A stretch of DNA of 51,418 nucleotides from an uncultured Lachnoclostridium sp. (GTDB taxonomy: Bacteria; Bacillota; Clostridia; Lachnospirales; Lachnospiraceae), in assembly GCA_944381625.1 (NCBI GenBank), contig CALWLW010000025.1, forward strand, positions 1-51,418. The letters are read 5' to 3'. The notes beneath the pieces were generated by a model that was not told the DNA's origin, made no database searches, and saw only the letters and a program-made list of their open reading frames with translations. Positions within the stretch are counted from its first letter, which is position 1. The number at the start of each line of letters is the position of its first letter. Both the position numbers and the translations under genes were made by a program. This document shows, piece by piece, positions 17,713-26,094 of this stretch.

Positions 17713-17747
17713 ACCTGTGGAAATGTAGAATTTCTACAGGTTTTTTT
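17713..17747 (+). terminator. Terminator of the RpiR regulator gene
   Basis: ACCTGTGGAAA pairs with TTTCTACAGGT (one G-T pair) around a 7-nt loop, followed by seven T. It overlaps the palindrome at 17724-17738. Confidence 0.8.
17724..17738. promoter_or_regulatory. Candidate RpiR-type operator
   Basis: TGTAGAATTTCTACA is a perfect palindrome with a single central base. It resembles the known HexR (RpiR family) site pattern TGTA...TACA and lies 17 bp upstream of the -35 box of the phosphonate operon. The same bases also form part of a terminator hairpin, so the palindrome may be incidental. Confidence 0.45.
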
Positions 17748-17755
17748 ACGCGCTT

Positions 17756-17784
17756 TTTACATAATTTTTCCTGTGATTTGATAG
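17756..17784 (+). promoter_or_regulatory. Probable promoter of the aminoethylphosphonate operon
   Basis: TTTACA (17756-17761), a 17-bp spacer, and TGATAG (17779-17784). The -10 box is weak, as expected for a regulated promoter. The first gene starts about 90 bp downstream. Confidence 0.45.
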
Positions 17785-17872
17785 CGGCGGATTCGAAAAA
17801 ATGGTTTCATAGATCTGGATCCTGGAACGGCGCAGAAACGCGCTGTCCGGGAAAGAAAGGAGTAAAAGCGCG

Positions 17873-18658
17873 ATGCTTGAGATTAAGAATTTGAAAAAAT
17901 CCTATGACGGGGTAACAATTCTCCACGATATCAACCTGACCATTAACGACGGAGAGATTGTCTCCATCCTGGGACCGTCCGGATGTGGGAAGACCACTCT
18001 TCTGAATCTGATCCTGGGGCTGACGGACGCGGATGAGGGAGAGATTCTGTTTCAGGGAGAAAATGTTCTGGAGCTGCCCATGGAGCAGAGAGGCTTCAAC
18101 ATTGTATTCCAGGACTACGCGTTGTTTCCCAATCTGAATGTATACAAAAATATCACGTATGGGCTTCGGAACCGCCCGTCCATCTCCACCCGGCAGGAGG
18201 TGGAGGACCTGATCGACCTCCTGGGGCTTCGGGAGCATCTGGACAAAAAGATCGAGCAGCTGTCCGGAGGGCAGAAGCAGAGAGTGGCGCTGGCGCGCAC
18301 CATGGTGATGAAACCGAAGATCCTTCTGCTGGACGAGCCGCTGAGCGCTCTGGACGGCGTGATCAAAGAGTCCATCAAAGCGAAGATCAGGCAGATCGCC
18401 AGGGATTACCGGCTGACCACCATCATCGTCACCCACGATCCGGAAGAAGCGCTGACGCTGTCGGATAAAGTCCTGATCGTACAGAACGGAACGATCTCCC
18501 AGTATGGGAAGCCGGACGACATCATCAAGAAGCCCGAGAATGAGTTTGTGAAGGAATTTATCCTGAACCAGCTCCTGATCAAGAAAAATAATATTTTCAC
18601 CTTATTCAGACAGGGGAATGCGCCGGAGATGGCGGTGCAGGCGGGGGCGGCAGGATGA
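17873..18658 (+). CDS. 2-aminoethylphosphonate-type ABC transporter ATP-binding protein
   Basis: A 261-residue ABC ATPase with Walker A GPSGCGKTT, signature LSGGQKQRVALA, Walker B ILLLDEPLSALD and the switch His in VTHDPEEAL. It groups with iron/phosphonate/spermidine-type importers. It energises the fused permease encoded next (4-bp overlap) with the lipoprotein and phnW/phnX downstream, so the likely substrate is 2-aminoethylphosphonate. AAAGGAG precedes the start. Confidence 0.92.
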   Translation: MLEIKNLKKSYDGVTILHDINLTINDGEIVSILGPSGCGKTTLLNLILGLTDADEGEILFQGENVLELPMEQRGFNIVFQDYALFPNLNVYKNITYGLRNRPSISTRQEVEDLIDLLGLREHLDKKIEQLSGGQKQRVALARTMVMKPKILLLDEPLSALDGVIKESIKAKIRQIARDYRLTTIIVTHDPEEALTLSDKVLIVQNGTISQYGKPDDIIKKPENEFVKEFILNQLLIKKNNIFTLFRQGNAPEMAVQAGAAG

Positions 18659-20322
18659 GCCGGAAAAAAGAACTGGAGATCAAGGGGATCTTCGTACTGG
18701 TGGTTCTGGTGTTTCTCATTTTTTTACTGGTTCCGCTGGCGCGTCTGTTTCTGAAATCCTTTGTGGGGGACGCGGGACTTACGCCGGACTTCTATGGAGA
18801 GGTACTGACCGGGCGGGGATTTCTCAGAGCCTTCGGAAACAGCCTGGTAATCTCTTCGGTCAGCGCCGTGGTGACCACGCTGCTGGCGTTTATCCTGGCC
18901 TACGGGGTTCATTACTGCAATCTGCCTGGCAGATATAAAGGTTTTATCAGCCGCGCGGCGGTGGCGCCCATGCTGCTTCCCACGATCACCTATGGATTCG
19001 CGATCATTTATTCTTTTGGGAAGCAGGGGTTGATCACCAGGCTGTTCGGAACGCAGCTGTTTGATATTTATGGCTTCAATGGACTGCTGCTGGGGTACGT
19101 GATCTACACCCTGCCGGTATCGTTCCTGCTGCTGAGCAATACCATGAGCTACATAGATAAGAAGTTCTCTGTTGTATCGCGGATCATGGGAGACAGCCCT
19201 TTTGCCACGTTTGTGGGGACGGTGCTCCGGCCCCTTCTCGGGACGCTGGCGGCTTCTTTCGTGCAGTGTTTCTTCCTGTGCTTTACTGATTACGGAATTC
19301 CGGCGTCGGTGGGAGGAGAATACGAAGTGGCGGCGACGGTGCTGTACAATGAGATGCTGGGAAGTGTGCCCAATTTCAGCCGCGGCGCCTGCGTGGCCAT
19401 GCTGATGCTGATTCCGTCTGTGGTAACCATTGCGCTTCTGCACTATCTGGAAAAATACAACATCCGGTACAATAAGATTTCTCAGATTGAGATCCGCCGG
19501 GGACGTATCCGGGATACGGTGTTCGGCGTGCTCAGCGCCGTGATACTGGCCTGCATCCTGTCAGTGTTCGCCGTGATCTTTGTGGTGCCCTTTGTGGACG
19601 AGTGGCCGTATCGGATACAGTTTACACTGGAGCATGTGCTGGGCGTGTTTGCGGACAACAGCCTGGTGACCGTATGCCGGAATTCTCTGGTTGTGGCGCT
19701 TTTGACGGCGGCTCTGGGTTCCCTTACCACCTACGGGGCGGCGCTGACAACGGCCAGGAGTCATCTTCCCGGCGGAGTGAAGCAGGTGATTGAGAACATA
19801 TCCCTGATCACAAACACCATACCGGGCATGGTCATCGGTATCGCGTACCTGCTGATTTTTTCGGGAACGCCTCTGCAGAATACACTGTTTCTTCTTGTGA
19901 TCTGCAATGTGATCCATTTTTTCTCTACGCCGTACCTGATGATGAAAAGCTCTCTGACCAAGATGAACGCGTCCTGGGAGACAACGGCCATGCTCATGGG
20001 GGATACCTGGCTGAAGACCATTGTCCGTGTAGTGACACCCAACGCCATGGGGACCATCCTGGAGGTGTTCAGTTACTACTTTGTCAACGCCATGGTGACG
20101 GTCAGCGCGGTGATCTTCATCGCCGGCGCCCGGACGATGGTCATCACGACAAAGATCAAGGAACTACAGTATTATACGAAATTTAATGAAGTATTTGTGC
20201 TTTCGCTTCTGATCCTGGCGGTGAACCTGGCCGCCAGGGGCGTGTTCCGCGGGATTGCCGCCGGCAGGCAGGGAGCGAAGCGGATGGTGCGCCGTCCGGC
20301 GTTCAGGAAACAGAAAGCCTGA
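18655..20322 (+). CDS. Fused two-domain ABC permease for 2-aminoethylphosphonate
   Basis: A 555-residue inner-membrane protein with two homologous binding-protein-dependent permease domains and about twelve membrane segments. The first half ends near the FCFTDYGIPASVGGEYEV loop. The second half begins around residue 285 (RIRDTVFGVLSAVILA) and contains the cytoplasmic loop WETTAMLMGDTWLKTIVRVV. Phosphonate systems of this type often use two separate permeases (PhnU, PhnV); here they are one chain, as in FbpB-like transporters. It overlaps the ATPase gene by 4 bp. Confidence 0.9.
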   Translation: MSRKKELEIKGIFVLVVLVFLIFLLVPLARLFLKSFVGDAGLTPDFYGEVLTGRGFLRAFGNSLVISSVSAVVTTLLAFILAYGVHYCNLPGRYKGFISRAAVAPMLLPTITYGFAIIYSFGKQGLITRLFGTQLFDIYGFNGLLLGYVIYTLPVSFLLLSNTMSYIDKKFSVVSRIMGDSPFATFVGTVLRPLLGTLAASFVQCFFLCFTDYGIPASVGGEYEVAATVLYNEMLGSVPNFSRGACVAMLMLIPSVVTIALLHYLEKYNIRYNKISQIEIRRGRIRDTVFGVLSAVILACILSVFAVIFVVPFVDEWPYRIQFTLEHVLGVFADNSLVTVCRNSLVVALLTAALGSLTTYGAALTTARSHLPGGVKQVIENISLITNTIPGMVIGIAYLLIFSGTPLQNTLFLLVICNVIHFFSTPYLMMKSSLTKMNASWETTAMLMGDTWLKTIVRVVTPNAMGTILEVFSYYFVNAMVTVSAVIFIAGARTMVITTKIKELQYYTKFNEVFVLSLLILAVNLAARGVFRGIAAGRQGAKRMVRRPAFRKQKA

Positions 20323-20349
20323 GAAGGAATCAAAAAGGAAAGAAGAGGA

Positions 20350-21366
20350 ATGAAAGAAATGAAAAAGAATCTGAAAAAGTATACTTGCCTGCTGACTGCC
20401 GCGGCCATGCTGACCGGCGCGGCCCTGACCGGCTGCGGCTCCGGGGGCGGCTCGGAGGAAGTCGTCATCTACACCAACGCGGACGACGAGGCCATGGAGG
20501 CCATGAAGCATGCTCTGGACGCCAACGGATACGAAGGACAGTATCTGATGCAGTCCTTCGGAACCTCCGAACTGGGAGGAAAGCTGTTGGCGGAGGGAAC
20601 CAACATAGAGGCGGATCTGGTTACCATGAGTTCTTTCTATCTGGACAGCGCCCAGGAGCAGAACTCCATGTTTCAGGATCTGACCTTCGACGCGCCGGCC
20701 ATGGAGGAATACCCTTCCTTCTATACGCCGATCACTGCCCAGGAGGGAGCGATCTTTGTAAATACGGAGATGATGGCGGAGCATCAGCTTCCCATGCCGA
20801 CCTGCCTGAAGGATCTGACCAATCCGGTATACGAGGGACTGGTGTCGGTGACGGATATCCAGAGTTCGTCCACAGCCTGGCTTCTGATGCAGGCGCTGGT
20901 CAGCGCTTATGGAGAGGATGGAGCGGAAGAAGTGCTGGCAGGCATCTATAAAAATGCCGGGCCGCATATTGAGAGCTCCGGCTCCGCGCCGCTGAAAAAA
21001 GTGCGGGCAGGGGAAGTGGCCATTGGGTTCGGCCTGCGCCACCAGGCGGTAGCCGACAAAGCGGACGGACTTCCCATCGATTATATCGATCCCATGGAAG
21101 GCAACTTCTCCCTGACCGAATCGGTGGCTGTGGTGGATAAAGGCGATAAGAGCAATCCGCTGGCCATGGAGATGGCGGAGTGCATCATCAAAAACGGAAG
21201 AGAAGAACTGCAGCAGACTTATCCGCTGGCCATCTATGAAGGAGAGACGAACGATTCCGAGAACCTGTCGGCGTACCCCATGATATTCTCGGAACCGCTG
21301 ACGGTGGAGCTTCTGGAAGCCCATCAGCAGATCTCTGAAAATGCCAGGGTGCTGGCGGAAGAATAA
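20350..21366 (+). CDS. 2-aminoethylphosphonate-type ABC substrate-binding lipoprotein
   Basis: A 338-residue extracellular solute-binding protein (type 2 fold, PhnS/FbpA-like). A lipoprotein signal ends in the lipobox ALTGCGS, with Cys at about residue 35, so the mature protein is tethered outside the membrane. After a Gly/Ser linker the domain opens with EEVVIYTNADDEAMEAM. The PhnS-like pattern continues with FGTSELGGKLLAEG and DLTNPVYEGLVSVTDIQSSS. The start could be 20350 or 20359; AAAAAGGAAAGAAGAGG covers both. It sits 27 bp after the permease. Confidence 0.9.
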   Translation: MKEMKKNLKKYTCLLTAAAMLTGAALTGCGSGGGSEEVVIYTNADDEAMEAMKHALDANGYEGQYLMQSFGTSELGGKLLAEGTNIEADLVTMSSFYLDSAQEQNSMFQDLTFDAPAMEEYPSFYTPITAQEGAIFVNTEMMAEHQLPMPTCLKDLTNPVYEGLVSVTDIQSSSTAWLLMQALVSAYGEDGAEEVLAGIYKNAGPHIESSGSAPLKKVRAGEVAIGFGLRHQAVADKADGLPIDYIDPMEGNFSLTESVAVVDKGDKSNPLAMEMAECIIKNGREELQQTYPLAIYEGETNDSENLSAYPMIFSEPLTVELLEAHQQISENARVLAEE

Positions 21367-21393
21367 TAAGGAACCAACGAGGAGGGGAAAGTA

Positions 21394-22497
21394 ATGCCGG
21401 ATTATAAATTACTGACGCCGGGGCCGCTGACGACGACTGCCTCGGTGAAACAGGAGATGCTGTTTGACCATTGTACCTGGGACGACGATTACAAAAAGAT
21501 TACCACCAGAATCCGCAGGGAGCTGCTTAAGCTGGCCCATGTGGAAGAACCGGAATATACGTCCGTGTTGATGCAGGGAAGCGGTACGTTCGGAGTGGAA
21601 TCCGTACTGACCAGCAGTGTGGGGACGGAGGACTGCCTGCTGATCCTGGCCAACGGCGCTTATGGAAAGCGGATGGCACAGATCGCGGAGCATGCGGGGC
21701 TCCGGTATTATATGGAGGAATTCCATTATGACCAGATCCCCGATGCCGGACGGGTGGCGCGCCTCCTGGAAGAACATCCGGAGATCACGCATACGGCCAT
21801 GGTGCACAGCGAGACCACTTCCGGGATTCTCAATGATATTGCTTCTGTAGCCAAAGTGGTGAAAGAAGCAGGAAGGACCATGATCGTGGACGCCATGTCC
21901 AGTTTTGCCGGCGTGGATATCCCGGTGGGGGATCTGAAGATTGATTTCCTCATCAGCAGCGCCAATAAATGCATCCAGGGCGTGCCGGGATTTTCCTTTA
22001 TCATCTGCCGCCGGGAGGCGCTGGACGCCTGCGAAGGCAAGGCCCGCAGCCTGTCCCTGGATCTGTATGACCAGTGGAAGACCATGCAGGCGGACGGAAA
22101 ATGGAGGTTTACTTCGCCCACCCATGTGGTACTGGCCTTTGCCAAAGCGCTGGAGGAACTGGAGCAGGAGGGCGGCGTCGAAGCCCGCAGCCGCCGCTAC
22201 CGGGAGAATAACCGTTATCTGATCCAGGGACTGAAGGCTATGGGCTTTATCCCATATGTATCGGAGGAGCATCAGGGGCCGATCATCACCACATTTTTCT
22301 ATCCGGAAAACAGAAACTATACGTTTGAAGAAATGTACTGTTTTATTAAGGACAGGGGCTATGCCATCTATCCGGGCAAGGTGACGGACGCGGAGACCTT
22401 CCGCATCGGAAATATCGGAGAGATCTATCTGGAAGATATGGAGAGGCTCTGTGAGATCTTCCGGGAATTCCTGCAGGCAAAGGGGGCGGCTGCATGA
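21394..22497 (+). CDS. phnW: 2-aminoethylphosphonate--pyruvate transaminase
   Basis: PhnW is a PLP enzyme that moves the amino group of 2-aminoethylphosphonate to pyruvate, giving phosphonoacetaldehyde and alanine. The 367-residue protein has the family start YKLLTPGPLTTTASVKQ, the MQGSGTFGVES loop, HSETTSGILNDI, VDAMSSFAGV with the PLP-ring Asp, and the PLP Lys in SSANKCIQGVPGFSF. AACGAGGAGGGG precedes the ATG. It overlaps phnX by 4 bp, so product transfer is coupled. Confidence 0.97.
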   Translation: MPDYKLLTPGPLTTTASVKQEMLFDHCTWDDDYKKITTRIRRELLKLAHVEEPEYTSVLMQGSGTFGVESVLTSSVGTEDCLLILANGAYGKRMAQIAEHAGLRYYMEEFHYDQIPDAGRVARLLEEHPEITHTAMVHSETTSGILNDIASVAKVVKEAGRTMIVDAMSSFAGVDIPVGDLKIDFLISSANKCIQGVPGFSFIICRREALDACEGKARSLSLDLYDQWKTMQADGKWRFTSPTHVVLAFAKALEELEQEGGVEARSRRYRENNRYLIQGLKAMGFIPYVSEEHQGPIITTFFYPENRNYTFEEMYCFIKDRGYAIYPGKVTDAETFRIGNIGEIYLEDMERLCEIFREFLQAKGAAA

Positions 22498-23261
22498 AGT
22501 GCGAAGCGGTAATCTTTGACTGGGCAGGCACCACGGTGGATTATGGTTGCTTTGCTCCGGTGCAGGCTTTTCAGGAGATCTTCCGTGCATACGGCATAGA
22601 ACCCACCATGGAAGAGACCAGAAAACCCATGGGAATGCTGAAATGGGACCACATCAAAACCATGCTTGAGATGGAGCGGATCAGAGGGGAATTCTGCCGG
22701 GTGCACGGCAGGGATTTCACGGACGCGGATGTGGACGGGATGCACGCCCGTTTTCAGGAGATGCTGCTGGGGATTCTGGACCGCTTTTCCCAGCCCAAAG
22801 ACCATGTGGTGGAAACTGTGGCTGCACTGCGGGAAAGAAACATCCGCATCGGTTCCACCACCGGCTACACGGATGTTATGATGGAGATTGTGGCCAGGGA
22901 AGCGGCAAAATCCGGCTACCAGCCTGACTGCTGGTTCAGCCCGGATTCCACAGGCGGCATGGGACGGCCGTATCCGTATATGATTTTCCGGAATATGGAG
23001 GCGCTGAAGGTCACCTCCACCGCCCATGTGATCAAGGCCGGCGATACGGTTTCCGACATAAAAGAAGGAAAAAATGCAGGCGTTTACACGGTGGGGATTC
23101 TGGAAGGCAGTTCCGAGATGGGACTGACCAAAGAGGAATATGAGGCTCTGGATGAAGACGTCAGGGAACGGAAGCTGGAGGAAGTGACGGCCCGTTATCT
23201 GGACGCGGGGGCAGACCGGGTGATTCGGGATATCCGCGGGATTCTGGAGTTGATAGATTAG
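22494..23261 (+). CDS. phnX: Phosphonoacetaldehyde hydrolase (phosphonatase)
   Basis: PhnX cleaves the C-P bond of phosphonoacetaldehyde to acetaldehyde and phosphate. It is a HAD-family enzyme: the nucleophile Asp9 is in FDWAGTTVDYG, and the Schiff-base Lys50 is in PMGMLKWDHI. The GSTTGYTDVMM motif and the C-terminal AGDTVSDIKEGKNAG acidic Mg site are present. At 255 residues it is near normal length. It ends the operon at a terminator. Together with phnW and the transporter it lets the cell take P, N and C from aminoethylphosphonate. Confidence 0.97.
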   Translation: MKCEAVIFDWAGTTVDYGCFAPVQAFQEIFRAYGIEPTMEETRKPMGMLKWDHIKTMLEMERIRGEFCRVHGRDFTDADVDGMHARFQEMLLGILDRFSQPKDHVVETVAALRERNIRIGSTTGYTDVMMEIVAREAAKSGYQPDCWFSPDSTGGMGRPYPYMIFRNMEALKVTSTAHVIKAGDTVSDIKEGKNAGVYTVGILEGSSEMGLTKEEYEALDEDVRERKLEEVTARYLDAGADRVIRDIRGILELID

Positions 23262-23264
23262 GGG

Positions 23265-23318
23265 AGAGGGCGCTGCTCAATCATCCAGATTGATGATTTT
23301 GCAGCACCCTCTATTTTT
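23265..23318 (+). terminator. Terminator of the phosphonate operon
   Basis: AGAGGGCGCTGC (23265-23276) pairs with GCAGCACCCTCT (23301-23312). An inner ATCATC/GATGAT pair lies in the loop and TATTTTTA follows. Confidence 0.82.
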
Positions 23319-23334
23319 ACAGGCAAAGGAAGGA

Positions 23335-24282
23335 TCAAGTGTCAAGGATCAGTCCTTTCCCCAGCTCTTCATCAATGATGAGCGCAGTCATATAATGCCC
23401 GGCCAAAGCGCTTTTAAGAATGTCCAGCTTGGCGCGTCCGGCAGCAATTCCGATTCTGTGTTCTTTTGACAGTAACTCTTTCAGAGGAAGTGAAACGATT
23501 CTTGAATCCAGATCCGGATCACATAGATTTCCCTTTACATCAATAAAATGGCCAAGAATATCACCGGTGGCTCCGTTGTGTTTTATCTGATCCAGATACG
23601 GTTGGGAGATAAAACCGGAACGGAGTAAAGAATTAGTGCCGACTGTCCCGAGTGCGCCCACGGAAAAAATAGCGATATTGGACTCCCTTTGCAGCTGTAA
23701 GGTTTTTTGGATGTTAGTATCCTGAAATACGGCTTTTTTTATTTCTGCATTTTCCAAAAACATGGGCAGAGGGAAGCCGTAGGGAGAAGCACTCAGTCTG
23801 TCCGCTGCCAGTTTCAAATTTTCAATGGTAGGAATATGGTGGTTCATATTAATGTATTCTCCTACCAGCTGAACGATCCGTATATGATTCAGGTCATCTC
23901 TGGGAATAATATTCAGTGCAAAATTATGCATGGTAGTTCCGTTGGCAATGCCGATGATATCGTTGTTTTTAATAATATGATTCAAATAGCGCGCGGCTGA
24001 CAGAGAGACCTGGTTAACAGTATTCTCGTTGGGGAGGCATGGAACAGTAAAAACTCTTTGCAGGCCGTAATCCAGACGGATTCTTTTCTCCATGGAATTT
24101 TCATGATCTAAGGGATCGTGAATGGAAATTTTGACGATTCCAGATGCGCTGGCTTCCTGAAGCAGCTTGGAAACATATGGTCTCGAAATATTCAGTTTTT
24201 CCGCAATCACGCTCTGGTTGCAGTTGTGTTCATAATACATTCTGGCTACGGTGACAAGTAATGAAGCTTTATCATTATTCAA
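23335..24282 (-). CDS. SorC/DeoR-type sugar-binding transcriptional regulator
   Basis: The N-terminal helix-turn-helix (ARMYYEHNCNQSVIAEKL, NISRPYVSKLLQEA) and the C-terminal effector domain (GIANGTTM, IVQLVGEYINMNHH, FSVGALGTVGTNSLLRSGF, GIAAGRAKLDIL) are typical of SorC/CggR-type regulators, which sense sugar phosphates. I place the start at TTG 24282 because AGGAGGGG lies 8 nt upstream of it; an in-frame ATG at 24303 has no ribosome site. The product is 315 residues. It is divergent from the glycerate-kinase/ABC/enolase-like operon and is its likely regulator through the repeats at 24473-24523. Confidence 0.9.
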   Translation of the reverse strand: MNNDKASLLVTVARMYYEHNCNQSVIAEKLNISRPYVSKLLQEASASGIVKISIHDPLDHENSMEKRIRLDYGLQRVFTVPCLPNENTVNQVSLSAARYLNHIIKNNDIIGIANGTTMHNFALNIIPRDDLNHIRIVQLVGEYINMNHHIPTIENLKLAADRLSASPYGFPLPMFLENAEIKKAVFQDTNIQKTLQLQRESNIAIFSVGALGTVGTNSLLRSGFISQPYLDQIKHNGATGDILGHFIDVKGNLCDPDLDSRIVSLPLKELLSKEHRIGIAAGRAKLDILKSALAGHYMTALIIDEELGKGLILDT

Positions 24283-24365
24283 AATAGATTCCCCTCCTAG
24301 CATCGTCTTATTTACATTATAAAATAAAAATAAATTTTGAACTATAAAATTTTACAAAAAATGAG

Positions 24366-24383
24366 TGCTTTTTGCAAAAAGCA
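24366..24383. promoter_or_regulatory. 18-bp perfect palindrome near the SorC-type gene
   Basis: TGCTTTTTGCAAAAAGCA is a perfect palindrome 80 bp before the regulator start. A shorter related palindrome TTTGCGCAAA is at 24421-24430. They could be control sites for the regulator's own promoter. Confidence 0.4.
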
Positions 24384-24437
24384 GTCTAAGCGAAAATGTG
24401 AAAATAAATAAAAAATGTTCTTTGCGCAAAATAATTA

Positions 24438-24466
24438 TTGACATAATTAACAAAGTGTGCAATACT
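24438..24466 (+). promoter_or_regulatory. Promoter of the hydroxy-acid operon
   Basis: Perfect TTGACA (24438-24443), 17-bp spacer, AATACT (24461-24466). It is placed 100 bp before the first gene and directly upstream of the operator repeats. Confidence 0.75.
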
Positions 24467-24472
24467 CAAAGA

Positions 24473-24523
24473 AACAAATGATAATTAATGATGAACAAAT
24501 GATAATAATAATATCATTTGTTC
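24473..24523. promoter_or_regulatory. Operator: 12-bp perfect inverted repeat plus a tandem half site
   Basis: GAACAAATGATA (24493-24504) and TATCATTTGTTC (24512-24523) are perfect inverted copies separated by 7 bp. A further copy of AACAAATGATAAT is at 24473-24485, exactly 21 bp (two helical turns) before the same bases at 24494-24506. The set covers the transcription start region, so the regulator would block transcription when bound. Confidence 0.78.
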
Positions 24524-24567
24524 ATTAAAATAATAACAAAAATAACAAGAATAATCAAGGAGGAAAC

Positions 24568-26034
24568 ATGAGGATTTTAAACAGTGAACAACTATTAAGG
24601 TGCAAAAATCAGCGCGGGCGTGAAAATATGCTGAAGATTCTGGAAGTAGGGTTGGAGGCGGCGGATCCTTATTACAGCACCAAAGAACTGTTTCGGGTCG
24701 AGGGGAATACTTTGTATATCGGAAACCTGGATTATGAGGCCAGGAATGATCCGGACAGCGGTATAGAAAAAGTGGATTTGAACGAAACTGATAAAATCCT
24801 TGTGGTAGGCGCCGCCAAAGGGATTCAGAGAATAGCGCGAGCCATAGAGGATGTGCTGGGGGACAGACTGACGGGCGGCCATGTAATTGGAAAATACGGA
24901 GATTCTACAGATTTAAATAAAATCGGGATTACGCTGGCGGCGCATCCTACTCCTGATGAGAACTGCGTAAAAGGATGCCATGAGATAAAAAAACTGGCAG
25001 AAAATATTACAGGCCGCGATCTGGTTATTACTGTTATCGGAAACGGTGGTTCTTCCCTTCTGACAGATCCTGCGGAAGGAATCCAGATTGAAGAGATAGA
25101 AAAGTTTACCTATATGATGCAGATTGAGATGGGAGTACCAACCATTGAACTTAACGTAGTACGCAATCATATAGACCGTATGAAAGGCGGAAGACTGGCC
25201 AGGCTGTTCAGCAGGGCAAAACTGATCTGTCTGGATTGTGTCGATCTGAATGATTTCAGGATGAGAGGAATTCAGGAAGACTGGAATGTACTGATGAAGG
25301 AAAACAGATGGCTTCATAATCTTCCGGATGAGACAACATTTCAGGACGCGCTGGATATCATTGATAAATATAATGTGGAAGAAAAAACTCCGAAAAGTAT
25401 TATGGATCATCTCAGAAAAGCAGGAATTGAAGATGAGACTGTTCATTTAAAAGAATTTCAGACATTCGGAGCCCGCGTGTTTGGGCTCATGCCAAAATCA
25501 AGAGATTTTTTGGAGACAGCAAAACGAAAGGCAGCGGAACTTGGCTATAAAGCGATCACACTTGCGCATGTAGAGGCCGTGGAAGCAAAACAGGCCGCCC
25601 GTATTTTTTCCTCGATTATTAAACATTCCATACAGGAAGGAGAGCCTTTTGAAGCGCCCGCCGCTCTGTTTGTGGGAGAAGAAATGGTCGTGGAAGTGGG
25701 AGACAGCAAAGGCGTGGGGGGAAGGAACCAGGAATATGCATTGATGATGGCTTCTTTAATAGACGGAGTCAAAGGAGTAACTGTAGGGGCAGTGGATACA
25801 GATGGAACAGACGGACCGGGAGGGCTTAAGCTGGAAGGAGCGCCCAATTGCCTGTCAGGGGGGATTGTAGACGGAGAAACCATGAGCATGGCAAGAGAAC
25901 TGGGAGTAGACATCGAGAATGCGCTCAGGACTCACGCAACATCTGAGGCACTCTGGAAGCTTAATAGCGCTATATATGCAACACAAAATGTCAGCATGGG
26001 TGATCTGGGGGTGATACTATTAGATAAAATTTGA
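24568..26034 (+). CDS. Glycerate 2-kinase-like protein (DUF4147/MOFRL family)
   Basis: The family phosphorylates D-glycerate at the 2-position with ATP; members also act in tartrate, serine and hydroxypyruvate routes. The 488-residue protein has the N-terminal GckA domain (KILVVGAAKGIQRIA, GGHVIGKYG, HPTPDENCVKG, VIGNGGSSLLTDP) and the C-terminal MOFRL domain (GVGGRNQEYALMMA, GAVDTDGTDGPGG). AAGGAGGAAAC precedes the ATG. It is the first gene of the operon. Because the operon also holds an enolase-like gene, the true substrate may be another 2-hydroxy acid. It is somewhat longer than many glycerate kinases. Confidence 0.88.
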   Translation: MRILNSEQLLRCKNQRGRENMLKILEVGLEAADPYYSTKELFRVEGNTLYIGNLDYEARNDPDSGIEKVDLNETDKILVVGAAKGIQRIARAIEDVLGDRLTGGHVIGKYGDSTDLNKIGITLAAHPTPDENCVKGCHEIKKLAENITGRDLVITVIGNGGSSLLTDPAEGIQIEEIEKFTYMMQIEMGVPTIELNVVRNHIDRMKGGRLARLFSRAKLICLDCVDLNDFRMRGIQEDWNVLMKENRWLHNLPDETTFQDALDIIDKYNVEEKTPKSIMDHLRKAGIEDETVHLKEFQTFGARVFGLMPKSRDFLETAKRKAAELGYKAITLAHVEAVEAKQAARIFSSIIKHSIQEGEPFEAPAALFVGEEMVVEVGDSKGVGGRNQEYALMMASLIDGVKGVTVGAVDTDGTDGPGGLKLEGAPNCLSGGIVDGETMSMARELGVDIENALRTHATSEALWKLNSAIYATQNVSMGDLGVILLDKI

Positions 26035-26094
26035 GGGAAATATAAGGGAAAGTGAAAAGGACAACAGGAGAACAATAAAAAGGAGGAAATTACT

